DNA of 64,000 bases from Kitasatospora atroaurantiaca (GTDB lineage: Bacteria; Actinomycetota; Actinomycetes; Streptomycetales; Streptomycetaceae), in NCBI RefSeq assembly GCF_007828955.1, contig NZ_VIVR01000001.1:7130001-7194000 (forward strand). The letters run 5' to 3'. Of the stretch, positions 8,351 through 16,866 are shown in pieces (the stretch's first letter is position 1; each line of letters begins with the position of its first letter). The notes under the pieces were generated by a model that saw nothing but the letters and a program-made list of their open reading frames with translations, made no database searches and had not been told where the DNA came from. The translations under genes and the position numbers were made by a program.

Positions 8351-10087
8351 TCAGCGGCTGTCGCGGTGTGCGTGTGCCTCGGCGAGGAGGAGGTAGCTGC
8401 TGGCGGTCCAGGTGTAGGCGCGGTCACGCAGGCCTTCGCCGGTGAGGGCGTCGAAGTTCTCGGCGAAGCCGGAGTTCTCGCACAGGGAGCGGAAGCGGGC
8501 GCTGATCTCGTCGGCCAGGTCGACGTGCCCGGCGCGGCGCAGGCCGTCCTCGATCAGGACGGTGGCGGGTGCCCAGATGGGTCCGCGCCAGTAGCCGTCG
8601 GGCTGGTAGTGGGGTGAGTCGGGCCGCTCGGTGGCCAGCCCGTGGGCGGTCAGGTGGGTCTCGATGCGGGCGGCCAGCCGGGTGCTGATCCCGGCGGGCA
8701 GGTGCTCGCCGAGGACGACGGGCATCAGGTCCAGCAGGCTCAGGCTGGTGGTGCCCGCGCCGGTGTGGGGGGACCGGGCCTGGAAGCATTCGCCCGTCCA
8801 CAGGTCCTGGATCACGGCGGCCTGGAGGGCTTGTGCCGAGTGCGCCCAGCCGGCGGCTTCGTCGGCGCGGTCGAGCTCGGTGGCCAGATCGGCGAGTTCG
8901 CGCAGTTGCAGGATCAGGAAGGCGGCGAGATCGGCGGTGATCCGCACGCGCCCGGGGTCGAAGGCGGTGGAGTTGTCCCAGCCGCTGTCGTTGCCGTGCT
9001 GGTAGTGCGGAAGCGTCTGTCCGGGTGCGCGCCTGGAGTCGAGCCAGAACCTGCTCCACCGTGCCAGGCGGTGGTACGCCTCGGTGAGTTCGGTCCGGCT
9101 CAGCGGGCGCGGCAGGCGCCGTCGCAGGTGGCGCAGGGCCCAGCCGTGGATGGGGGGCTTGACGAAGTTGTAGAGGATCTCGGAGTGGGTCACGGAGTCG
9201 GGCAGTGCGCCGCTCCCGTCCTGGTGGTCGAACATGATCTGGAACTGGTCCCAGGCCAACTCCGGGGCTCCGGGGGCCAGGGCGAGAGCGTTGAAGCAGT
9301 GGTCCCAGCTCCAGACCTTGTCCATCCAGTGCTTGGACATCAGGACGGCAGGGCGCTCGAGGAACCCGGCCGGTCCCACCGTCGCGGACCACAGTACGTA
9401 GGCGGCCAGTTCGGCGGCCGGGGTGTCCGGAGTGCGCCAGGGGGTGACCGCGTCGGCGAACTCGGTGAACGTCCGGTCGGCCCGGTCCGCCGTCTTCTCG
9501 TGGGTGTCCGACGGTGCGTAGGGCGGCCGGGCGCTGTCGAGCTCCTCGACGGCCGCTTCCCACGAGCCGGTGTTGTCGCCGGTCAGGGTCAGCCCGCGGT
9601 CGGCGGCGCCGAGCGATTCCACACCGCGGACGTCCGCTTCCTGCCCGGCCAGCACGGTGACGCGGTAGCGCCTGCCGGTCTCGTAGGAGGTGAACACGTA
9701 GGAGCCGTCGAGCGGGTCGTGGATGAAGTACGTGCCGCTGAACGGCGTGAGCCGTTCGGCCGCGGCGCAGATCCGCAGGCTCAGACCGGTACCGCGCAGC
9801 CGCAGGGTGTCCGCGGACTGGTAGGTCAGTTCGATCTGCCCGCCCTGCCCGGCCCAGGTCAGCCGCCCCGGGGTGGCGTTCCAGTGCGTCTCGACCCGTT
9901 CGCCGCCCGCCCCCCGGACGGGGACCAGGCGCAGCACGGGGTGCATGCCGCCCTGGTGGGAGACCAGGTGCAGGTCCTGGGCGCGGACGTGCTCGGAGGT
10001 CACGGGTGAGATGTTGAACCAGGAGCCGTGGCTGCTGAACGGAATCTCGCGGATGTTGAAGGCCGGGCCGGTCGGGGCGTCGGTCAT
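8351..10087 (-). CDS. GH63-like (alpha/alpha)6-barrel glucosidase, cytoplasmic
   Basis: A 578-residue protein with no signal peptide. The N-terminal beta-domain (about 1-200) leads into an alpha/alpha barrel with motifs of the GH63/MGH1-like group: WSWDHCFNALAL (about 265), WDQFQIMFDHQDGSGALPD, HGNDSGWDNSTAFD, WRGPIWAPATVLIEDGL and a closing YTWTASSYLLLAEAH. Such enzymes trim glucose or mannose residues from oligosaccharides. Its position directly downstream of an ABC sugar importer, on the same strand with a gap of 110 bases, suggests it processes the imported sugar inside the cell. Which glycosidic bond it cleaves cannot be read from the sequence. Confidence 0.8.
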   Translation of the reverse strand: MTDAPTGPAFNIREIPFSSHGSWFNISPVTSEHVRAQDLHLVSHQGGMHPVLRLVPVRGAGGERVETHWNATPGRLTWAGQGGQIELTYQSADTLRLRGTGLSLRICAAAERLTPFSGTYFIHDPLDGSYVFTSYETGRRYRVTVLAGQEADVRGVESLGAADRGLTLTGDNTGSWEAAVEELDSARPPYAPSDTHEKTADRADRTFTEFADAVTPWRTPDTPAAELAAYVLWSATVGPAGFLERPAVLMSKHWMDKVWSWDHCFNALALAPGAPELAWDQFQIMFDHQDGSGALPDSVTHSEILYNFVKPPIHGWALRHLRRRLPRPLSRTELTEAYHRLARWSRFWLDSRRAPGQTLPHYQHGNDSGWDNSTAFDPGRVRITADLAAFLILQLRELADLATELDRADEAAGWAHSAQALQAAVIQDLWTGECFQARSPHTGAGTTSLSLLDLMPVVLGEHLPAGISTRLAARIETHLTAHGLATERPDSPHYQPDGYWRGPIWAPATVLIEDGLRRAGHVDLADEISARFRSLCENSGFAENFDALTGEGLRDRAYTWTASSYLLLAEAHAHRDSR

Positions 10088-10197
10088 CGCAGGGCGCTCG
10101 TTTCTGGTGCGGGGCGTGCTCTGCCGACCTCGTGGCGGCCGCGGTACGCGGTCGGCCTACGGGCAGAGGCTTCCGGGGCGGGAGGTGCTGGTGGGTG

Positions 10198-11019
10198 TCA
10201 GTCCTTGACGGCTCCGGCGGTGACGCCGGCAGCGACGTAGCGCTGGGCCAGGACCAGGATCAGCGCGGTGGGGATCGAGGCGACCACGGCGGTGGCCATG
10301 ATGGCGTTCCACTGCTGGTTGTTGTTGCCGATGTAGTGGTAGATCCCCAGCGTGATCGGCTCGTGGGCGCCGCCGCCGTCCAGGGTGCTGGCGAAGACGA
10401 AGTCGGACCAGGACCAGAGGAACGCGAACAGCGAGACGGTGACGATCGCGTTGCGGCTCATCGGCAGGACGATCGACCAGAAGGTCCGCAGGTTGCCCGC
10501 GCCGTCGGTTCTGGCGGCCTGCAGCAGTTCGCCGGGGATGCCGTCCATGAACGCGGTGAAGATCAGCACGGCGAACGGGACGGCGATCGTGGAGTCGGCG
10601 ATGATCAGGCCCGGCACCGACTGCAGCATCCCGAACTTGAGGTAGACGGTGTAGAAGCCCATCGCCATGATGATGCCGGGGACCATCTGCGCGACCAGCA
10701 GCACGAAACTGAGCACTCCGCCGCCTCGCGGGCGCAGCTTCGCCAGCGCGTAGCCGGCGGGTGCGGCGAGGGCCACCGTGAGAGCGACGGTGCCGAGAGC
10801 GATGACCAGGCTGGTACCCAGATACGGGAGTTGCTGGTCCAGGACGGCCCGGTAGCCCTCCAGCGTGCCGTGCACCGGGAACCAGTCCGGTGGGGACTTG
10901 CGCATGTCCTGGTCGCGGGTGAAGGACACGTTCAGCATCCAGTAGACCGGGAACAGCATCAGCGCGGTGAGCAGGACGCCGGTCGCGGTCTTCCACCAGG
11001 AGGTGTGTCGTGCGGTCAT
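10198..11019 (-). CDS. Sugar ABC transporter permease, MalG-type
   Basis: A 273-residue inner-membrane protein with about six transmembrane segments and the permease coupling loop QAARTDGAGNLR. It is the second permease of a carbohydrate importer. The start is the ATG at 11019, which overlaps the stop of the upstream permease as ATGA; longer upstream extensions of the frame lack homology. No ATPase gene is in the operon, so a shared MsiK-type ATPase elsewhere in the genome is expected, as known for Streptomyces. Confidence 0.93.
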   Translation of the reverse strand: MTARHTSWWKTATGVLLTALMLFPVYWMLNVSFTRDQDMRKSPPDWFPVHGTLEGYRAVLDQQLPYLGTSLVIALGTVALTVALAAPAGYALAKLRPRGGGVLSFVLLVAQMVPGIIMAMGFYTVYLKFGMLQSVPGLIIADSTIAVPFAVLIFTAFMDGIPGELLQAARTDGAGNLRTFWSIVLPMSRNAIVTVSLFAFLWSWSDFVFASTLDGGGAHEPITLGIYHYIGNNNQQWNAIMATAVVASIPTALILVLAQRYVAAGVTAGAVKD

Positions 11020-12008
11020 GACGCCTGCTGCTTTCGCTGGACGCGGATGTAGACCATGCCGAAGACCAGGGCGATCAGGACCAGCAAGTTTCCGACGGCA
11101 GCGCCGTGCCCGAAGGCTGGCAGCGCGTTCCCGAAGCCGAGCCGGTAGGACCAGGTGGCCAGCGTGGTAGAGGAGTTGACCGGGCCGCCCCTGGTCATGA
11201 TCCAGATGATGTCGAAGACCTTGAGGGTGTAGATCAGGCCCAGCAGCAGGGTGATCGCCGACACCGGGCGCAGCAGCGGGAAGGTGACGTGGCGGAAGCG
11301 CTGCCAGGCGTTCGCCCCGTCCAGGGCGGCGGCCTCGTGGAGGGAGGCCGGAATGCCCTGCAGACCGCTGTACAGGACCACCAGGTTGAACGGGATCCCG
11401 ATCCAGATGTTCGCGATCACCACCGACGCCAGGGACCAGCTCGGGGAGGTGAGCCAGTTGACCGGGCCGATGCCCATCGCGTGCAGGACGGAGTTGGCGA
11501 CGCCGGAGTCGCTGTTGAGCATCCACGACCAGGTGGAGGCGGACACGATCAGCGGCAGCAGCCAGGGCACCAGGAACAGGGCGCGAAGCGTGGCCGCGAG
11601 GCGGAAGTGCTGGGTGAAGAAGACCGCGAGGGCCAAGCCGATCCCGTACTGCAGGAGCAGGCTGGCGGCGGTGAACACCACGGTGTGCAGCAGCGCGGGC
11701 ATGAACGTGGGGTCGTCCAGGACCGCGCGGTAGTTCCCCAGTCCGGCGAAGGTGGCGTTGCCGTTCACGAACGAGCGCACCGTGTAGTTGCGCAGGCTCA
11801 GGTCGATGTTGCGGTAGAGGGGATAGGCGTAGAACACGCCGAGGTAGATCACCACCGGTGTGAGGAATCCCCAGGCGGCCCACTGCTGGGAGCGGGGGCG
11901 AGACCTGGTGCGTTCGGTGCCGGCGCGGCCGGGGGATGGGGCGGTGGCGGCCGCCCCGTCCCGGTCGCGCACAGAGCGGTCTTCCGGTATCTGTGCTGTG
12001 TCGTTCAT
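11016..12008 (-). CDS. Sugar ABC transporter permease, MalF-type
   Basis: A 330-residue permease. A charged cytoplasmic N-terminus (about 45 residues) precedes six predicted membrane helices beginning at AAWGFLTPVVIYLGVFY. The coupling loop is EAAALDGANAWQRF. It lies 33 bases downstream of the binding-protein gene and overlaps the next permease by ATGA, which gives a tight SBP-permease-permease operon. It imports an oligosaccharide of unknown identity. Confidence 0.93.
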   Translation of the reverse strand: MNDTAQIPEDRSVRDRDGAAATAPSPGRAGTERTRSRPRSQQWAAWGFLTPVVIYLGVFYAYPLYRNIDLSLRNYTVRSFVNGNATFAGLGNYRAVLDDPTFMPALLHTVVFTAASLLLQYGIGLALAVFFTQHFRLAATLRALFLVPWLLPLIVSASTWSWMLNSDSGVANSVLHAMGIGPVNWLTSPSWSLASVVIANIWIGIPFNLVVLYSGLQGIPASLHEAAALDGANAWQRFRHVTFPLLRPVSAITLLLGLIYTLKVFDIIWIMTRGGPVNSSTTLATWSYRLGFGNALPAFGHGAAVGNLLVLIALVFGMVYIRVQRKQQAS

Positions 12009-12041
12009 CGGCGGGTCCTGTTGTCCTCGCGGCTGGTGGTG

Positions 12042-13298
12042 CTAGTGGGCGGCGGCCGACTGCGCTGCGGACAGTGCGGCCTGCGGGGACTTGGAACCGG
12101 TCAGCGCGGCCTGGACCGAGGTCCACAACTGCTCCGAGATCTTGGGGTACTTGGTGCCCAGGTCGTCGCTGGTGCGGCCCTTGGCGGCCTTGACCGCGTC
12201 GACCCACGCCTTCAGGTCGGGGTCGCCGGCGGCCTGCTTGTCCTGCACCGCGGGGGTGGCGGCTATGTAGGACAGCGTGGTGTCGGTGGCGTAGGAGTTG
12301 TCCGCGCTGGTCAGGCAGGACACCAGCTTGTCCGAGACGCTGTAGCGGTCGGTCTTCTTCTGGACCGGGACGGTGACGAACTCGCCACCGGTCGGGGCCG
12401 GGGCGGTGCCGCCGTTCATGCCGGGGACCGGGATGACCCCGTACTCGAAGCCGGCCTTCTTCGCGTTGGCCAGCTGCCAGGTGCCGTTCTCCGCGAAGGC
12501 GAACTCACCGGTGGCGAACTCCTGCCAGCTGGTGGTCTGCGTGTTGTTGATGACCGAGTTGGGGGCCAGGCCCTGCTTGACCCAGTCGGTCCACAGCGAC
12601 AGCGCGGAAGCGGCCTGGGCGGAGTCCAGGTGCGTGAGCTGCGCACCCGATCCCCAGAACCACGGGAGGAACTGGAAGCTCCCCTCCTCGGTGCCGATCC
12701 CGGAGAAGGTGATGCCCTTCTTGCCCGCGGCCTTGACCTTCGTCAGGGCCGCGGTCAGCGACGCCCAGTCCTTGACCGAGGCGACGTCCACGCCGGCGGC
12801 CTTCAGGACCGCCTTGTTGTAATACAGCGCCAGGGTGTTCGCGCCGATCGGGACGCCGAAGGTCTCGCCGCCGCTCTGACCCGCCGCGAGCAGGTTGGGC
12901 GACACCGCCGAGGTGTCGACCTTGTTCTCCTTGGTCGAGGTCAGCACACCGGCCTGGGCGAGCGTGGAGACCACCGGATTGTCGACGATCAGCACGTCCG
13001 GGGAGTTGCCCTGCTGCGCGGCGAGGAGTTCCTTGTTGGTCAGGTCGCTGGTGTCGAAGGCGGTCCGCTTGATCTGCACACCGGCCTGGGTGCCGCAGGT
13101 GTCCAGCAGCTTGGCCCAGGCCGAGCCGGCGTCGAACTGCGGGTACGGGTCCCAGACGGTGTAGGTCCCGCCGGCGGAGGCACCGCCCCCGTCGGCACCG
13201 GCCGTCCCGGTCGAGGAGGAGCACGCGGTGCCGGCGGAGGAGAGGACGACGGCAGCGAGCGAGGCGGCGGCGAGCCGCCAACCGGTGGATCTGTTCAT
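12042..13298 (-). CDS. Sugar ABC transporter substrate-binding lipoprotein
   Basis: A 418-residue extracytoplasmic binding protein. The signal peptide ends in a lipobox-like SSAGTAC (Cys about 26), followed by a Ser/Gly-rich linker. The family-1 solute-binding fold follows, with YNKAVLKAAGVD and WDPYPQFDAGSAW. It is the first gene of the importer operon, and its promoter region (13299-13640) carries the LacI-type sites described separately. The neighbouring GH63-like enzyme and LacI regulator suggest a glucan- or mannan-derived oligosaccharide ligand, but this is inference. Confidence 0.92.
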   Translation of the reverse strand: MNRSTGWRLAAASLAAVVLSSAGTACSSSTGTAGADGGGASAGGTYTVWDPYPQFDAGSAWAKLLDTCGTQAGVQIKRTAFDTSDLTNKELLAAQQGNSPDVLIVDNPVVSTLAQAGVLTSTKENKVDTSAVSPNLLAAGQSGGETFGVPIGANTLALYYNKAVLKAAGVDVASVKDWASLTAALTKVKAAGKKGITFSGIGTEEGSFQFLPWFWGSGAQLTHLDSAQAASALSLWTDWVKQGLAPNSVINNTQTTSWQEFATGEFAFAENGTWQLANAKKAGFEYGVIPVPGMNGGTAPAPTGGEFVTVPVQKKTDRYSVSDKLVSCLTSADNSYATDTTLSYIAATPAVQDKQAAGDPDLKAWVDAVKAAKGRTSDDLGTKYPKISEQLWTSVQAALTGSKSPQAALSAAQSAAAH

Positions 13299-13383
13299 AG
13301 CACTGAACCCTTCGGTCTTACGGAAGGCGCTGAGAGGTGGGGAGCGGGCGGCGAGGATGCCATCCCTGCGTTACAGCCCCGTG

Positions 13384-13410
13384 TCGAATCGATTCCGCGA
13401 ATCGGTTCGA
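13384..13410. promoter_or_regulatory. Candidate LacI operator O1 (composite)
   Basis: TCGAATCGATTC (13384-13395) is followed after 2 bases by CGAATCGGTTCGA (13398-13410), a near-palindrome of LacI type with a central CG. It sits about 85-115 bases upstream of the SBP start and is the likely site for the adjacent LacI regulator. Confidence 0.65.
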
Positions 13411-13554
13411 CAGGAACATAGGACTGGCATCTGGGGGCGTCAATAGATCGGGTGAACTTCGTCGCAGGGCGGCCGCGGTCGAGTCACTCACCGCCTGGCG
13501 GAGGAGTCACGTGGCGTGCGCTTGCGGCGCGCGGAGAAGCGCACTACCGTCTAC

Positions 13555-13567
13555 CGAATCGGTTCGA
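13555..13567. promoter_or_regulatory. Candidate LacI operator O2
   Basis: An exact second copy of CGAATCGGTTCGA, 157 bp from the first and 74 bp upstream of the chosen lacI start. This suggests autoregulation and possible looping between the two sites. Confidence 0.65.
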
Positions 13568-13640
13568 CGACCGGCGCGACACGTGCGCGCCACGCGCGCC
13601 ACCAGCGAATCAAGGCCACCCCATTTCCATGAGGACAGCG

Positions 13641-14687
13641 ATGAACATCGGGGAGATCGCCAGACGGGCGGGCGTCTCGCGGAGCACAGTCTCCTACACG
13701 CTCAGCGGCAAGCGCCCGGTCTCGGATGCCACTCGAAAGCGCATCCAGGAGGTCATCGACGAGCTCGGGTACCGGCCCAATGCCGCTGCCCGCGCCCTCA
13801 AGGAAGGCCGGACCCGGACCATCGGCCTGGTGATCCCTCCCGCCAGCAGGCGTCTGACCCACATGCAGTTGGGTTTTGTGGCCAGCGTGGTCGAAGCCGC
13901 GGCCCGCGCCGACCTGGACGTCCTGCTGTCCCCCTCCGGGGGCGACCACGACCGATCGTTCGAGCGCCTCCTCTCCGGAGGGCGCGTCGACGGAGTCATT
14001 CTGATGGAGATCCGCCTCGAGGACTCCCGGGTTCGCAGGCTGCAGAACGCCAAGCTGCCGTTCGTCGGCATCGGGCACACGGCCCGCGCCCACGAGATGT
14101 GCTGGATCGACGTCGACTACACCACCGTGATCAACCGGTGCGTTCACCACCTCGCGGACCTGGGCCACACCCGGATCGCGCTGGTCAACCGCTCCGTCGA
14201 ACTGATGGCAGCCGGTTACGGGCCCGGACACCGGGCCCGTGACGGGTTCGTCGCCGCTCTCGCCCAGCGAGGCATCGAGGGCGTCGACCTGGAGTGCGGG
14301 GACGACGCCGCCGCGGGCCTGGAGTGCGTCACCCGGCTCCTGCAAGACCACCCCGACGTCACCGCGGTCGCGACCATCAACGAAGCCGCGCTGCCCGGCA
14401 TCCAGCGCGGCCTGGAGGAGGCCGGCCTCGCCGTGCCCAGGGACTTCTCCATCACCGGCGTCGTCGGCCGCACCTGGGCCGAGGAGTTCCGCCCCCCGCT
14501 GACCGCCGCAGATGTTCCGGCCGATGACATCGGTACCCAGGCCATGGACCTGCTGCTCGAACGCATGGTCGACCCCGAGACCCCCCTGCGCAACATCCTG
14601 CTGGCCCCGCCGGTGTCCCTGCGCGGCAGCACCGGCCCCGTGCGATCCGCCCGACCGGACGAGGCCGTGCGGCGCATGCCTTCCTAG
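13641..14687 (+). CDS. LacI-family transcriptional regulator
   Basis: A 348-residue repressor. The N-terminal helix-turn-helix reads MNIGEIARRAGVSRSTVSYT, followed by the hinge region YRPNAAARALKEGRT, and then a periplasmic-binding-type effector domain (about 60-340) with LGHTRIALVNRS and AVATINEAALPG. I chose the ATG at 13641 (GAGG 8 bases upstream) because the HTH starts there; a longer in-frame extension from 13452 has no homology. It is divergent from the ABC operon, so it most likely represses it in the absence of the transported sugar. Confidence 0.92.
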   Translation: MNIGEIARRAGVSRSTVSYTLSGKRPVSDATRKRIQEVIDELGYRPNAAARALKEGRTRTIGLVIPPASRRLTHMQLGFVASVVEAAARADLDVLLSPSGGDHDRSFERLLSGGRVDGVILMEIRLEDSRVRRLQNAKLPFVGIGHTARAHEMCWIDVDYTTVINRCVHHLADLGHTRIALVNRSVELMAAGYGPGHRARDGFVAALAQRGIEGVDLECGDDAAAGLECVTRLLQDHPDVTAVATINEAALPGIQRGLEEAGLAVPRDFSITGVVGRTWAEEFRPPLTAADVPADDIGTQAMDLLLERMVDPETPLRNILLAPPVSLRGSTGPVRSARPDEAVRRMPS

Positions 14688-14688
14688 C

Positions 14689-14707
14689 GTCGCCGGAGAT
14701 CGGCGAC
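14689..14707. terminator. Short hairpin between convergent lacI and lysR genes
   Basis: A 7-bp stem (14689-14695 with 14701-14707) and 5-base loop lie in the 23-bp gap between the two stops. It is weak but well placed. Confidence 0.35.
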
Positions 14708-14710
14708 CGC

Positions 14711-15616
14711 TCAGAGGGTGCTGTCGGCGGCGTGGTCGCGCAGGAGTGCGGCGAAGGCTTGTGCGGCGGGCGTGGGGGAGTGGTCGGACATGAGTACCAG
14801 CAGGATGCGGCGGACCGGTGCCGGCGGCTGCAGCGGCAGGACGCTGACGCCGGGGCGGATGCCTTCCAGGGCCAGGGTCGGGGCGAGCGCGACGCCGATG
14901 CCGGCCGCGACCATGGCCTGGGCCTCCTGGTAGTCGTGGGCCTCGTAGGCGATCTGGGGCTCGAAGCCGGCGGCGCGGCAGCTGCGGTCGAGGGCCTCGG
15001 CGACCGGGTGCTGTTCGGCGCGGGTGATCCAGGGATCGCCCGCGACTTCGGCGAGAGTGGCCGAGGCGCGGCCCGCGAGCGGATGCCGGTCGCTGACGAG
15101 GAGGGCCGGGGGGTCGTCGAGGAGCGGGGTGACGACGGCGTCCTCGCGGTCGATGCGGCACCAGTCGTAGTCCCACATGAGGGAGAGCTCGATCTCCCGG
15201 TTCTCCAGCATCGACCACAGTCCGGCGATGCGGGCACTGCGCACCGTCAGCCGTACGTCGGGGTGTGCTTCGCGGAAGGCGATGACGGCGGACGGGAGCA
15301 GGGAGGCGCCCGCCGTGGGGAAGGTGCCGACACGGAGCGTGCCCGCGCGCAGTCCCGCGAAGTCGGCGAGTTCGTTGTCTGCGGCCCGCAGCTCGCGTTC
15401 GATCCGCTCTCCGCGCTCGGCCAGGGCGCGCCCGGCATCGGTGAGGGTCACGCCCCGCGCGTGGCGCTCCAGGAGGGGCTGGCCGGCCTCCGCCTCAAGG
15501 CGGCTGACCTGCTGTGACACCGCTGAAGGGGTGTAGTTGAGGGCGCGCGCGGTCGCGGTCACCGAGCCACGACGGGCGACCTCCGCGAAGAGCAGGATTC
15601 GCCGGACATCCAGCAT
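14711..15616 (-). CDS. LysR-family transcriptional regulator
   Basis: A 301-residue regulator. The winged HTH (about 1-60) contains VARRGSVTATARALNYTPSA and VSQQVSRLEAEAGQPLLER; the effector domain begins near LRAGTLRVGTFPTAG. I placed the start at the ATG at 15616 (MLDVRRILLFAEV), the usual LysR N-terminus; the frame opens 30 codons earlier without homology. It is divergent from the isomerase/transporter pair at 15748-18239, which it most likely controls. The 131-bp spacer is relatively AT-rich near 15640-15680 and would hold both promoters. Confidence 0.9.
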   Translation of the reverse strand: MLDVRRILLFAEVARRGSVTATARALNYTPSAVSQQVSRLEAEAGQPLLERHARGVTLTDAGRALAERGERIERELRAADNELADFAGLRAGTLRVGTFPTAGASLLPSAVIAFREAHPDVRLTVRSARIAGLWSMLENREIELSLMWDYDWCRIDREDAVVTPLLDDPPALLVSDRHPLAGRASATLAEVAGDPWITRAEQHPVAEALDRSCRAAGFEPQIAYEAHDYQEAQAMVAAGIGVALAPTLALEGIRPGVSVLPLQPPAPVRRILLVLMSDHSPTPAAQAFAALLRDHAADSTL

Positions 15617-15747
15617 GACGCCACCACCACCGTTAACCTCAGCTAAATACCCATGCAGATTTCCGAGATTGTACTTCATGCTGCCGTAACCCACTGTGGA
15701 ACGCACCCCGCACGGAGAAGCCGTCGGGATTCCACGAGGAGTCGGTT

Positions 15748-16866
15748 GTGTTGCGTCTGCAGGGCGAGATGATCCGCGGGGGGACCAGCAAGTGCTGGAT
15801 CTTCGACCACCACGACGTGGTGGCGACCGGGGTGGACCTGGACACGCTGCTGCTCGCCGCCTTCAACGCGGCCGACCCCCGCCAGATCGACGGAGTCGGT
15901 GGCGCTTCCTCCACCACGTCCAAGGCCGCCGTCGTCCGGACGTCGTCCGAGCCCGGCGTCGACATCGAGTACGTCTTCGCCCAGGTCGGCATCGGCGACG
16001 AGCGCGTCGAGTGGGCCAGCAACTGCGGCAACTGCGCCACCGCCGTGGCGCTCTACGCCGTCCACCACGGCCTGGTCCCGATCACCTCGGGCAGCACCAC
16101 CGTCCGCATGATCAACACCAACACCGGCGCGCGGCTCACCGGCACGATCCCCACACCCGGCCTCGCCGCCCCGGACCAGGGCACCGCCTCCGTTCCAGGC
16201 ACCTCCGCGCTCGGCGTGCCCGTGCTGCTCGGGTTCCAGGAACCGGCAGGCTCGACCACCGGCCGCGCGCTGCCCACCGGCCGCGCCATCGACACCCTGA
16301 CCGGGCCGCAGGGTCCCGTCGAGGCGTCCCTCGTCGACGCGGGCGCACCCGCCGCGCTCTTCGACGCCAAGGCGTTCGGTCTCGACGCCGCCACACCCCT
16401 CGCCGACTTCGGCGCCGCCGTTCCCGCGCTCACCGTTCTGCGCCGCCGGGCGGCTCTCGCGATGGGGCTCGTCGGCGAGGACGACCCGGTCGGCCACGCG
16501 GTGCCGAAGGTCGGCATCGTCGGCAGCCCGGCCCCGTACCGCACCACCCATGGCACCTTGGTCGGCCAGGACGAGTACGACCTGGCCGTCCGAATGGTCT
16601 CCATGCACGCCCCGCACCCGGCGATCGGCCTCACCTCCGCCGTCGCCCTGGCCACCGCAGCCGCCATCCCCGGCACGCTGGCCCACCGCTTCACCCAGCA
16701 GACCGCCGACGGCACCCTGCGCCTGGGCACCCCCGCAGGCGTGATCACCACCCGAACCGTCCCCACCCCGGACGGCGCGTCCCCCACCGTGCTCCTGCAC
16801 CGCGCCGCCCGGCGCATCGCCCGAGCAGAACTCCTCGTCCCTGTCCTGGAAGGCCGTCCCAGATGA
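15748..16866 (+). CDS. PrpF-family isomerase (4-oxalomesaconate tautomerase / aconitate isomerase type)
   Basis: A 372-residue cytoplasmic enzyme of the diaminopimelate-epimerase fold. Motifs are the N-terminal IRGGTSKCW, SSTTSKAAVV with the likely catalytic Lys (K59) and WASNCGNCATAV with the likely catalytic Cys (C93). Members move double bonds in tricarboxylates or related acids, for example 2-methylaconitate, oxalomesaconate or aconitate. The start is GTG at 15748 with GAGGA 8 bases upstream. The stop overlaps the transporter start as ATGA, so the two are co-translated. Pairing with a dicarboxylate symporter and LysR suggests use of an external organic acid, possibly from aromatic or tricarboxylate metabolism. 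Confidence 0.85.
   Translation: MLRLQGEMIRGGTSKCWIFDHHDVVATGVDLDTLLLAAFNAADPRQIDGVGGASSTTSKAAVVRTSSEPGVDIEYVFAQVGIGDERVEWASNCGNCATAVALYAVHHGLVPITSGSTTVRMINTNTGARLTGTIPTPGLAAPDQGTASVPGTSALGVPVLLGFQEPAGSTTGRALPTGRAIDTLTGPQGPVEASLVDAGAPAALFDAKAFGLDAATPLADFGAAVPALTVLRRRAALAMGLVGEDDPVGHAVPKVGIVGSPAPYRTTHGTLVGQDEYDLAVRMVSMHAPHPAIGLTSAVALATAAAIPGTLAHRFTQQTADGTLRLGTPAGVITTRTVPTPDGASPTVLLHRAARRIARAELLVPVLEGRPR

Larger units (their letters stand above)
13299..13640. promoter_or_regulatory. Divergent promoter region between SBP and LacI genes
   Basis: This 342-bp gap separates the importer operon (leftward) from the lacI gene (rightward). It holds two exact copies of a 13-mer and a related half palindrome (see the operator entries). 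No coding homology was seen in either strand, although frames run through it. Confidence 0.7.
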
